A stretch of 10,000 nucleotides of DNA from Desulfomonile sp. (GCA_020216785.1 JAIWNO010000149.1:1-10000), one strand, 5' to 3'; positions 1-5,611 are shown, counted from the stretch's first letter. Program-made: numbers and translations. Notes: generated by a model not told the origin, from the letters alone.

Positions 1-515
1 TCCGACACAAGAGGAACGTCGCCGGCATTCGGGAACGTAGGCCATTGAGTCCCCTTGATGGTGTTGTTCGACGTTATGTGAAGGTACGCGGCCCTTGGCG
101 AAACCGTGAAATCCTTCGGTATGTACCGGAAATCTCGGTCCTCGCTCGATGCAATAACCTTGTACGGCTTATTGAGGATCTCGATTTCCTTGATCGCTTT
201 CGTAGCCCACGTGCCGGTGTTGATGTAATCTGCCGAAGCTCCCTCCGGGATGAGATTCATGGGAACCATAAAAAACTGTGTACTCGCGCCGCCCTGCAGG
301 AAGAGCACCTTGTAATTCGCCGGTATCTCGAGCAGTCGTTTAAGACGCGACACAGCGCCGTTGAGCACTTCTTCAAACAGTGCGGAACGGTGACTGATCT
401 CTGTGATAGACATGCCCGAACCCTGGAAATCGAGGAACTCCTCTCTTGCCTCCTCGAGGATTTCCAGCGGCAGAGCCGCAGGACCAGGGTTAAAGTTGTG
501 AATGCGAGCGGCCAT
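1..515 (-). CDS. serC: Phosphoserine aminotransferase, N-terminal part (cut by window edge)
   Basis: This PLP-dependent class V aminotransferase converts 3-phosphohydroxypyruvate and glutamate to phosphoserine and 2-oxoglutarate, the second step of serine biosynthesis in the cytosol; it can also act in pyridoxal phosphate synthesis. The reverse strand codes for 171 complete residues of a family usually near 360. The start MAARIHNFNPGPAALPLEIL is the classic SerC N-terminus. GGAST (residues 75-79) is the PLP-phosphate-binding turn, NTGTWA (99-104) carries the Trp that stacks on the cofactor, and SNNTIKGTQW (149-158) is the SerC signature following strand 5. The PLP lysine lies beyond the window. 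The ATG at 515-513 has a strong GGAGG at 527-523 with a 7-nt spacer. The gene is transcribed away from the genes at 771 onward. Confidence 0.95.
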   Translation of the reverse strand, partial: MAARIHNFNPGPAALPLEILEEAREEFLDFQGSGMSITEISHRSALFEEVLNGAVSRLKRLLEIPANYKVLFLQGGASTQFFMVPMNLIPEGASADYINTGTWATKAIKEIEILNKPYKVIASSEDRDFRYIPKDFTVSPRAAYLHITSNNTIKGTQWPTFPNAGDVPLVS

Positions 516-567
516 TGCTAAACCTCCTTGGGAAATGGAACGGAACGGTGGGTACGGCAAGGTAAGT

Positions 568-597
568 ACACTACCGCACCAGCCTATTCATTTTCAA
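568..597 (-). promoter_or_regulatory. Candidate sigma70-type promoter for serC
   Basis: Read on the minus strand there is TTGAAA (597-592) and TAGTGT (573-568) separated by 18 bp. This would start transcription about 45-50 bp upstream of the serC ATG. The -35 is good and the -10 weak (3 of 6), so this is only a candidate. The rest of the divergent gap (516-770) shows a short hairpin (CGAGC, loop TTGT, GCTCG at 613-626) and a weak TTGAAC at 700-705 that could serve the rightward gene. I see no other gene in it. Confidence 0.3.
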
Positions 598-770
598 CAC
601 AAAATCGTCGCGCGAGCTTGTGCTCGTCCGAGCGCCGGAACCTTTTTGCCGAAGAAAGAGACTTTCCTAAGAGAGGGCTTGAATGCGGCCATGCCGGGAT
701 TGAACAAAGAGTTGTTTTGTGCAATGAGTGGATAGCAAGCTGGCATGGCTCCCCAGGGAGGAAACGAGAC

Positions 771-1130
771 ATGGAAGTTGAGAAGCTCATTTACAGCATC
801 ATCCCTCTCGTGCTCATCATATTCTTTTCGTGGTTGTTCAGCGTCGTGGGCTCCCGAATGAAGAGACAGATAGAAGAAGAGGGCCCTGGTTTGATCAAGA
901 GCCCTGGGGCATCACAGGGCGCCGGCATGGCCAAAAGCAGCGGCGACCCGCTCATGGACCTCTTTGGAAGACTTGAAGACGAAAAGATCGTGGTGACCGA
1001 GGAAAAGGAGACCTCTCCTCGAATGGGCGGCATGCCCAAGTCGGGGACGTCGGAGTGGGGCATGTACCAGGATCTGCAGGCCCCGCGCGTGAGCCCGGAG
1101 CCCATTACTCCCAAGTGGTGGGGCGCATGA
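771..1130 (+). CDS. Small single-pass membrane protein of unknown function
   Basis: I do not recognise this 119-residue protein. It has one N-terminal hydrophobic segment (about residues 6-28, rich in Ile, Leu, Val and Phe), followed by a basic stretch (SRMKRQ) and then a hydrophilic, Gly/Met/Ser-rich tail. By the positive-inside rule the tail is probably cytoplasmic. A short amphipathic stretch DPLMDLFGRLEDEKIVV lies at about 59-75, and the protein ends in PITPKWWGA, which looks like a conserved terminal motif. The ATG at 771 is preceded by GGGAGG (756-761) about 9 nt away. The frame stays open upstream to 528, but this start gives the good ribosome-binding site and places the membrane helix at the N-terminus. 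Its stop overlaps the next start (ATGA at 1127-1130), so the two genes are almost certainly co-translated. Confidence 0.8.
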   Translation: MEVEKLIYSIIPLVLIIFFSWLFSVVGSRMKRQIEEEGPGLIKSPGASQGAGMAKSSGDPLMDLFGRLEDEKIVVTEEKETSPRMGGMPKSGTSEWGMYQDLQAPRVSPEPITPKWWGA

Positions 1131-1627
1131 TCCGGGAAAGTGGCCTGAGAGGAATCGGTGTTCTCGGCCGGATCGTCATAGTTACCTTTGCGTTGCTGTG
1201 GACGACCGCGTCGGCGTCGGCTCGGACGACGACTTCGGAAGAGGGCGGCGGGCTTTCGTGGGAAATGCCGGGTCGGTTGTCGATTTATGACCTGCAATTC
1301 GGGCCCGCTGTCCTCAAGGACAAGAAATGGGAATTTCTCGGAAACAAACGGACCTTCAACGCCGGTGCCGATTCCGATCGCCTGACCCTCATGATCCGGT
1401 TCAACTACCAGGCGAGCAGGCCCAAGATTCCTGTCAGGTTCGTCATCAAGCTGCCCCAGGCGCGCCAGTACGAAGAGACGGTTAACTTGCGGGAGAGCCG
1501 CGGGAGCTACGCCTATCATTTCACCATCCATCGGCCCGAAGATTTTGTCGGCAGCGGGTCCGTATACATCTATTACGGGATCAGCATTGTCGACGTGCTC
1601 GATTTCACTATTCTTCCTAAATCATAG
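1127..1627 (+). CDS. Exported protein of unknown function
   Basis: This 166-residue product is unrecognised. It begins with a Sec-type signal peptide: a basic n-region (R3, R8, R15), a hydrophobic core (about IVIVTFALLW, residues 16-25) and a TASASA c-region with probable cleavage after Ala32. The mature part (about 134 aa) alternates hydrophobic and polar residues with many aromatics (LSIYDLQFGP, SVYIYYGISIVDVLDF), as in a compact beta-sandwich, and has no Cys. The likely location is the periplasm or outer surface. The ATG overlaps the stop of the membrane-protein gene by four bases and has no separate clear Shine-Dalgarno, consistent with translational coupling. The two proteins may act together at the inner membrane/periplasm interface, but that is inference. 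tlyA follows after 39 bp. Confidence 0.8.
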   Translation: MIRESGLRGIGVLGRIVIVTFALLWTTASASARTTTSEEGGGLSWEMPGRLSIYDLQFGPAVLKDKKWEFLGNKRTFNAGADSDRLTLMIRFNYQASRPKIPVRFVIKLPQARQYEETVNLRESRGSYAYHFTIHRPEDFVGSGSVYIYYGISIVDVLDFTILPKS

Positions 1628-1666
1628 GAGTTTTGTGACGCGACCTGTGCCCTCTGCTCTGTTATT

Positions 1667-2422
1667 ATGGAAAAGGATCGACTTGATGTTCTGATCGCTG
1701 CCAGAGGACTCGCGACCTCCCGCGAAAAAGCGCGAGCGCTCATCATGGCGGGTCATGTGCTCGTCAACGGTGAACGGGTTGAGAAGCCGGGCAAAGAGTT
1801 CCCTACCGACGTTGAGATTGCCGTTCAGGAAGAGCTGCGGTACGTGAGCCGCGGGGGACTGAAACTCGAGGCGGCACTCGATGCGTTCAACGTTGACTGC
1901 GCAGGGCTGTGCGTGCTCGATGCAGGCGCCTCAACCGGCGGGTTCACCGATTGCCTGTTGAAACGTGGGGCAGCCCACGTTATCGCGGTGGACGTCGGGT
2001 ACGGTCAATTTGACTGGGGCCTCCGTAACGACCCCGGGGTGACACTGCTTGAACGCACAAACATCCGCTTCCTTTCGCCCGACGCTTTGCCGCGGCAAGT
2101 GGACGCGGCAGTCGCAGATCTGTCCTTCATTTCTCTCACTCTGGTGCTCCCCGTCTTTGCCAAGGTACTGCCGCAGGGAGGTTGGTTGATCGCACTGGTC
2201 AAGCCCCAGTTCGAAGTCGGACGGGGGGACGTTGCAAAAGGCGGAGTTGTACGAGACCCGGCGAAAGTGCGCTCAGCTGTGGATCAAGTGAAAAATGCGG
2301 CGCGGAAGGCAGGGTTCAGTGTCATGGGAGAGGTCGAGAGCCCGATCCGCGGGCCGAAAGGCAATCGAGAGATATTTCTCCACCTGGTGCTCCCGGCCCC
2401 ACAAGAACCGAGGATGTCATAG
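1667..2422 (+). CDS. tlyA: TlyA-family rRNA 2'-O-methyltransferase (S4 + FtsJ domains)
   Basis: The family methylates 2'-hydroxyls of rRNA with S-adenosylmethionine. The mycobacterial TlyA modifies 16S C1409 and 23S C1920 and was once called a hemolysin. This copy is 251 aa, the normal length. Residues about 5-60 form the S4 RNA-binding domain (DRLDVLIAARGLATSREKAR, then AGHVLVNGERVEKPG). The Rossmann methyltransferase follows, with SAM motif LDAGASTGGFTD at 84-95. The putative catalytic tetrad K66, D151 (VADLSF), K179 (LVKPQFE) and E235 (NREIF) has the same spacing that I recall for M. tuberculosis TlyA (69/154/182/238). The ATG has no clear ribosome-binding site; the frame is open back to the previous stop but holds no other ATG, GTG or TTG. 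Expression is probably read through from the genes upstream. Confidence 0.93.
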   Translation: MEKDRLDVLIAARGLATSREKARALIMAGHVLVNGERVEKPGKEFPTDVEIAVQEELRYVSRGGLKLEAALDAFNVDCAGLCVLDAGASTGGFTDCLLKRGAAHVIAVDVGYGQFDWGLRNDPGVTLLERTNIRFLSPDALPRQVDAAVADLSFISLTLVLPVFAKVLPQGGWLIALVKPQFEVGRGDVAKGGVVRDPAKVRSAVDQVKNAARKAGFSVMGEVESPIRGPKGNREIFLHLVLPAPQEPRMS

Positions 2423-2743
2423 CAGGGCCGGCTTCCGGCCGGTCCGCTGCCTCTGGGCCCGCGAACACCGAGGACTTCACCGACTGCCCTTATCGAGCGA
2501 CCTTGACTTTCCCGCACGAACTAAGCTATTTATCAATGTCTTAGCCGTGTCTTCGTGGCAATTATGCAGGAGCGCCCACTCACTGCAGGTCGCGGCCCGT
2601 CGCCGCAACGACCATCGCGAGGAACCGCAACCAGGACGGTCCTCCAAGAGATCGCTTCGGGACCACAGACCGCAAGACCGTTCGCGACGCACTGCGCTAC
2701 GTTACCCGGACCCATACCATATCTGCCGAGAAAGGTCACGCTC
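2423..2743 (+). other. Intergenic region between tlyA and tyrS
   Basis: No credible gene is visible in these 321 bp. A compact GC hairpin (GGCCGG, loop CTT, CCGGCC at 2426-2440) lies just after the tlyA stop, but no T-run follows, so it is not a standard intrinsic terminator. A promoter candidate sits at 2503-2532. A second hairpin at 2619-2644 pairs GAGGA-(a)-CCG with CGGTCCTC around a 9-nt loop and would lie in the tyrS leader. The tyrS frame stays open upstream to 2555, but that extension does not resemble a TyrRS N-terminus. Confidence 0.5.
2503..2532 (+). promoter_or_regulatory. Candidate sigma70-type promoter for tyrS
   Basis: TTGACT (2503-2508) is followed after 18 bp by TATTTA (2527-2532); a 17-bp reading gives CTATTT. 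Transcription would start near 2539 and give a leader of about 200 nt before the tyrS ATG, holding the hairpin at 2619-2644. The leader is long enough for RNA-level control, but I found no convincing T-box. Confidence 0.4.
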
Positions 2744-3988
2744 ATGTCGTTCGCCGACGTGGAAACCCAGATCAAACACCTTATGCGGGGCGTGGAAGAG
2801 ATCATCCATGAAGAGGAGCTTCGTGAGCGCCTCAAGAAGAGCTTAGAGACCGGCACGCCGATTCGTGTGAAACTCGGTGTGGACCCCACAGCCGCTGACA
2901 TTCACCTGGGACATATGGTCACCATACGGAAGCTGAAGCACTTCCAGGACATGGGACACACGGCGATCTTCCTGATCGGCGACTTTACCGCACGGGTCGG
3001 CGATCCTACCGAGCGCAGCGAAGGAAGAATAAGGCTCACTAAAGAACAGGTCTGGGAGCACGCAAAGAACTACACCAAGCAGGTCTTTCGCGTCCTCGAC
3101 GAAGCCAAGACCGAAGTCCGCAACAACGGTGAATGGTTCGATTCCCAGTCTTTTGCCGATTGCCTCGATCTCGCGTATCGCTCGACGGTGGCACGGATGC
3201 TGGAGCGCAACGATTTCGAAAAGCGTTACCGGGAAGGGAGCCCCATATCGATCACCGAGTTTCTCTATCCGCTTATGCAGGGCTACGATTCTGTGGCACT
3301 GCGGTGCGACGTGGAGCTTGGCGGCACTGACCAGAAATTTAACCTTCTCGCGGGCAGGGACATGCAAATCCAACATGGCCAGCCGCCTCAGATCGTCATG
3401 ATGACGCCCCTCATCGAAGGGCTCGACGGCTCGAAAAAGATGAGCAAAACTGAAGGTAACTACGTGGCTGTGGACGACCCGCCCGAAGACATGTTCGGCA
3501 AGCTCATGTCCCTGCGCGATGACCTCATCGTCAAGTATTTCATCCTGCTGACCGACGTGGAAATGCGGTTGATCGACGAGTACCGCGTTGCGCTTACCGA
3601 GATCGATGGCCACCAAGGCGCCTCCGACCCACTCCATCCGATGAACATCAAGAAGGCGCTTGCTCGAGCCATTGTCACCGATTTCTACGATGCAGCCGCC
3701 GCGGCGGCCGGCGAGGAACACTTTGAAAAGGTGGTGCAGCGCAAGGAGCTTCCGGACGAAGTGCCGTTGAGAACATTTCAACAGGCATCTATGCCGGCGT
3801 ACGAGCTTGTCGCTGCGTGTGCGGGAGTCTCGAAGGCCGAAGCCCGCCGTCTCGTGGACCAGGGCGGCGTGAAACTGGAAGGCGCGAAGATCTCCGATCC
3901 CAGTGCGGAAATCTCAATCCCAGGGGAGGAACAGACATTACGCGTGGGCAAACGAAAATTTTACCGTATTAGACGGACCACGTCCTAG
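2744..3988 (+). CDS. tyrS: Tyrosyl-tRNA synthetase
   Basis: This class Ic cytosolic synthetase charges tRNA-Tyr with tyrosine using ATP. The product is 414 aa, typical of the TyrZ-like bacterial subgroup. The HIGH-type motif is HLGH at 54-57 in the context GVDPTAADIHLGH. LGGTDQKFNLLAGRDMQ (192-208) is the conserved specificity/ATP-site region. The KMSKS loop reads KMSKT at 232-236 (DGSKKMSKTEGN), a common variant in this subgroup. Residues about 350-412 form the C-terminal S4-like tRNA-binding domain. The ATG at 2744 is preceded by GAGAAAGG about 8 nt away and gives the family-typical N-terminus; the 63 extra upstream residues of open frame are low-quality Arg/Pro/Thr-rich sequence. It is probably transcribed alone from a promoter in the preceding gap. 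Confidence 0.96.
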   Translation: MSFADVETQIKHLMRGVEEIIHEEELRERLKKSLETGTPIRVKLGVDPTAADIHLGHMVTIRKLKHFQDMGHTAIFLIGDFTARVGDPTERSEGRIRLTKEQVWEHAKNYTKQVFRVLDEAKTEVRNNGEWFDSQSFADCLDLAYRSTVARMLERNDFEKRYREGSPISITEFLYPLMQGYDSVALRCDVELGGTDQKFNLLAGRDMQIQHGQPPQIVMMTPLIEGLDGSKKMSKTEGNYVAVDDPPEDMFGKLMSLRDDLIVKYFILLTDVEMRLIDEYRVALTEIDGHQGASDPLHPMNIKKALARAIVTDFYDAAAAAAGEEHFEKVVQRKELPDEVPLRTFQQASMPAYELVAACAGVSKAEARRLVDQGGVKLEGAKISDPSAEISIPGEEQTLRVGKRKFYRIRRTTS

Positions 3989-4015
3989 AAACACAATGCC
4001 TTAGCCCGGTAAACA

Positions 4016-4039
4016 AGGCTCCAGCACTCTTGAGAGCCT
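4016..4039 (+). other. Weak hairpin after tyrS
   Basis: AGGCTC (4016-4021) can pair with GAGCCT (4034-4039) around a 12-nt loop, 27 bp after the tyrS stop. No T-run follows. It could slow or end transcription with Rho, or could be chance. Confidence 0.25.
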
Positions 4040-4069
4040 GATCTTATGCGTCGTCGCGGCAACTCGCAC

Positions 4070-4099
4070 TTGACAAGATCGGTAAGAAAGTGAGAGATT
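4070..4099 (+). promoter_or_regulatory. Candidate promoter for the exported TGA-containing gene
   Basis: A perfect TTGACA (4070-4075) is followed after 18 bp by GAGATT (4094-4099), a weak -10. Transcription from here would give a leader of roughly 55 nt before the ATG at 4163. A perfect DnaA-box 9-mer (TTATCCACA, 4141-4149) falls in that leader. Confidence 0.35.
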
Positions 4100-4140
4100 A
4101 CCTACGGACGGGCAGCGGCATCGTCGAATTTCCTCTTGTG

Positions 4141-4149
4141 TTATCCACA
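4141..4149 (+). other. Isolated perfect DnaA-box sequence
   Basis: TTATCCACA matches the high-affinity DnaA box exactly. It stands alone: I saw no second copy, no AT-rich unwinding region and no dnaA or dnaN nearby, so this is not an origin. It lies 14 bp upstream of a start codon. It could bind DnaA as a regulator or be coincidence. Confidence 0.25.
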
Positions 4150-4162
4150 TCATGAGGATGAA

Positions 4163-4729
4163 ATGGATCTCTTGAAGGTTTTAAAAGCCGGTTTTTTTGC
4201 TTTTGTTCTTGGTGTGATCCTTCCGTATGCCGCTGTCGCCGGGTGATGCGGGGTTGGATCGGCCTTCTGGGATGAGGGCCCGAGTTTTTTTTCTGGAATG
4301 GCGCCGAGTTACGGCAGCCAGGGTGTTCAGAGCGGGTACGGTTACGGTCAGAACGTGTACGCCCCAAATGGGTACGGCAACCAAACGGACCAGGGCAGAG
4401 CAGCTATGCAGATTAATCAGCCTCAGCAGCCGGGAGGGCAGTCAGCGGCCGGCCCCATGAACGGGCGGACTAACGATCAGGGGCACCTCGCCGTACCAGC
4501 AAGGCAGGCCCCGGCTGCTTCGGTTCCGAGGCAGCCGACGCTGAAGCCCGCGGCGGTGGCGTCAAGACCTAAGCCCAAGCCGGAACCGCTCGCCGTGCAA
4601 CCGCCAAAACCTTTGAACTCCGAGCCACGTGCTTTATGGCAAGGACAAACCATACCCCTGCACACCATTGCAAAGGACAGGCAGCCGCAATCATCGCCTC
4701 AGAGCGCGCTGGGGCAGAGGTTGTGGTAA
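4163..4729 (+). CDS. Exported Gly/Tyr- and Pro/Gln-rich protein with in-frame UGA, putative selenoprotein
   Basis: The family is unrecognised. From the ATG at 4163 (GAGG at 4154-4157, 5-nt spacer) the frame reads MDLLKVLKAGFFAFVLGVIL then PYAAVAG, a textbook signal peptide, and meets TGA at 4244-4246 (codon 28). The same frame then continues with Cys29 (CGVGSAFWDEGPSFFSG) to a TAA at 4727-4729, 188 residues if TGA is read. Residues about 47-70 are Gly/Tyr-rich (SGYGYGQ, NGYGN), about 70-90 Gln/Pro-rich, and about 105-150 a Pro/Lys linker (SRPKPKPEPLAVQPPKP). Reading TGA as selenocysteine gives an adjacent Sec-Cys pair at the mature N-terminus. In support, signal peptide and downstream sequence share one frame, and a SECIS-like hairpin begins 12 nt after the TGA. 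Alternatives are a nonsense-mutated gene, or a 27-codon ORF ending at a terminator (the hairpin is followed by T8) with a separate ORF from ATG 4298, which lacks a clear ribosome-binding site. Function is unknown; location would be periplasm or envelope. Confidence 0.6.
4259..4283 (+). promoter_or_regulatory. Candidate bacterial SECIS hairpin (also terminator-like)
   Basis: Pairs: T4259-A4283, C4260-G4282, bulged C4281, then G4261-C4280, G4262-C4279, C4263-G4278, C4264-G4277, T4265-G4276 (wobble), T4266-A4275 and C4267-G4274, closing the 6-nt loop TGGGAT (4268-4273). The loop starts 21 nt after the TGA and has G at its second position. The published bacterial SECIS rules (Zhang and Gladyshev) ask for a loop 16-37 nt after the UGA, a 3-14 nt loop with G in its first two positions and an upper stem of 4-16 bp; all are met. 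A run of eight T (4285-4292) follows directly, so the same element also looks like an intrinsic terminator. Confidence 0.5.
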
Positions 4730-4741
4730 AGGGCGTAAGCG

Positions 4742-4911
4742 GACGCAATCCCGGCCCGAGGCACGTCCCTATTGGTGTGCCTACTGCGTCTGAGGAAACG
4801 GATCTCGGACGTTGGAAAGGTTTTCAGCAGGGTAACCGGCGCAAGGCATAGTGCGGGGGAGATCTTACGGCACGGGGTGAAGCTCCGTGTCATATCGACA
4901 CGGACCTCACC
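4742..4911 (+). other. Structured intergenic stretch, possible RNA leader
   Basis: The 226-bp gap between the TGA-containing gene and the Myb-like gene has no credible ORF but several nested inverted repeats. GACGCA (4742-4747) pairs with TGCGTC (4785-4790) and encloses AGGCAC/GTGCCT (4759-4764/4777-4782). GATCTC (4801-4806) pairs with GAGATC (4859-4864). GGTGA (4876-4880) pairs with TCACC (4907-4911) and encloses CCGTGTC/GACACGG (4885-4891/4897-4903). It matches no riboswitch class I know. GC-rich DNA gives many chance hairpins, so function is unproven. Confidence 0.3.
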
Positions 4912-4955
4912 AAAGGCCCAAGCCGCCGGCAGCCGCTTGACGCGGCCGGACCGAC

Positions 4956-5402
4956 GTGGTGAGCAGCAGGGGCAGCGTGACCGACCAGGATCGAAAAGTC
5001 ATGCAGGGTGACGGCCGACGCGTCGAAGCCGTTGAAGACACAAAACTTCATCCGGAGACCATCGCCGGGGACCCGGTCAGTCCGGATGGACCCACCGACC
5101 TTACTCAGCTTGGCTCACTGGCTGCTTCCTTGACGCTCGGGAGCCTGGGAGGGAAGACCCGCCTTGACCAGATTAAAGAGAGCCACGCGCTTCTTCGTCA
5201 GTTCACCCCTCGAGAGCTGAAGATACTCACGAACCTCAAGCGGAACACCTCCACGAAGGCATGGAGTTTGCGTGAAGATCTGGTTGTCCTCACACTTCCC
5301 ATGAGCAACCGGGAACTGGCCCACCTCCTTCACGACCGGAACAAGGAAGCCGTCAAGAAGCGGCTGCAACTGCTTCGCTCCAAAGGCCTTTCCAAGCGTT
5401 GA
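4956..5402 (+). CDS. Small protein with C-terminal Myb/SANT-like DNA-binding motif
   Basis: This protein of up to 148 aa is of unknown function. The N-terminal half is polar and probably disordered (many Asp, Pro and Thr). From about residue 68 it becomes helical and basic. Residues about 100-143 (KAWSLREDLVVL, SNRELAHLLHDRNKEAVKKR) follow the Myb/SANT or homeodomain-like pattern: a Trp at the start of helix 1, an acidic ED, then a recognition-like helix with R-N-K-E-A-V-K-K-R. A role as a small DNA-binding regulator is inferred from this. The start is uncertain: GTG 4956 is the outer limit and has a poor ribosome-binding site, GTG 4977 has AGGGG 4 nt upstream, and ATG 5001 has AGGA 10 nt upstream. 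An in-frame TGA at 4938 bounds the frame. It ends 209 bp before the response regulator gene, which has its own promoter candidate. Confidence 0.7.
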   Translation: MVSSRGSVTDQDRKVMQGDGRRVEAVEDTKLHPETIAGDPVSPDGPTDLTQLGSLAASLTLGSLGGKTRLDQIKESHALLRQFTPRELKILTNLKRNTSTKAWSLREDLVVLTLPMSNRELAHLLHDRNKEAVKKRLQLLRSKGLSKR

Positions 5403-5433
5403 GCACACGCTTTCATAACAAATCACGCCTTCC

Positions 5434-5454
5434 GCTCCACCGGATTTGGCGGAG
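5434..5454 (+). other. Hairpin after the Myb-like gene
   Basis: CTCCACC (about 5435-5441) pairs with GGCGGAG (about 5448-5454) with one A-C mismatch and a 6-nt loop. No T-run follows; the -35 of the next promoter starts at once. It could be a weak transcription stop or an operator-like element. Confidence 0.25.
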
Positions 5455-5483
5455 TTGACTCCCGCGGTGCTGCGGGGTATGCT
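5455..5483 (+). promoter_or_regulatory. Probable sigma70-type promoter for the response regulator gene
   Basis: TTGACT (5455-5460) and TATGCT (5478-5483) are separated by exactly 17 bp, with 5/6 and 4/6 matches to consensus. This is one of the two best promoter candidates in the window. Transcription would begin near 5490 and give a leader of about 120 nt containing two inverted repeats. Confidence 0.55.
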
Positions 5484-5510
5484 GATATCCGGCTGTATAA
5501 GCGATCTATT

Positions 5511-5547
5511 GCACCACTGGTGCGTCGATCATCGAAGATCTCTTCGA
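5511..5547 (+). promoter_or_regulatory. Two adjacent inverted repeats in the response regulator leader
   Basis: GCACCA-c-TGGTGC (5511-5523) and TCGAAGA-tc-TCTTCGA (5532-5547) lie 8 bp apart, 20-60 bp downstream of the predicted transcription start. Short spacers (1 and 2 bp) suit dimeric protein operators better than RNA hairpins. The binding protein is unknown; the Myb-like protein encoded next door and the response regulator itself are obvious candidates, by inference only. Confidence 0.35.
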
Positions 5548-5611
5548 CAGTCTGATTGCGACTATCACCCCTTATCAGCCCATTCGGCACGATTCCTTCC
5601 TGGAGCGGCCC

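Noticed and set aside
45..521. 158-aa plus-strand open frame at the left edge
   Set aside because: The opposite strand encodes unmistakable SerC with a strong ribosome-binding site, so this frame is its shadow.
683..735. Small ORFs in the serC/membrane-protein gap
   Set aside because: They are 6-14 codons long, without good ribosome-binding sites at useful spacing or recognisable products.
2426..2440. Intrinsic terminator after tlyA
   Set aside because: The GGCCGG/CCGGCC hairpin is compact, but no U-tract follows.
2619..2644. T-box-like sequence (GGAACCGC) in the tyrS leader hairpin
   Set aside because: It matches only part of the T-box consensus, has no specifier-loop stem upstream, and the hairpin has no T-run terminator. 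A leader hairpin is all that can be supported.
2555..2743. N-terminal extension of TyrS by 63 residues
   Set aside because: The frame is open, but the extension is Arg/Pro/Thr-rich, unlike TyrRS, and the ATG at 2744 has a ribosome-binding site and gives the usual family length.
2843..3781. 312-aa open frame on the minus strand within tyrS
   Set aside because: It is antisense to a clearly conserved synthetase, is rich in His/Val as expected for a codon-bias shadow, and resembles no protein.
4192..4292. A single frameshift or homopolymer sequencing error as the cause of the TGA at 4244
   Set aside because: T7 at 4192-4198 and T8 at 4285-4292 are error-prone, but signal peptide and downstream protein are already in the same frame. 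Only two compensating errors would do, and the intervening alternative frames lack a signal-like sequence or hit stops. A base-substitution error or true nonsense mutation remains possible.
4819..4864. c-di-GMP-I (GEMM) riboswitch-like motif in the leader before the Myb-like gene
   Set aside because: A GGCGCAAGGC string recalls the GEMM core, but the conserved GCAAACC half, tetraloop and receptor are missing.
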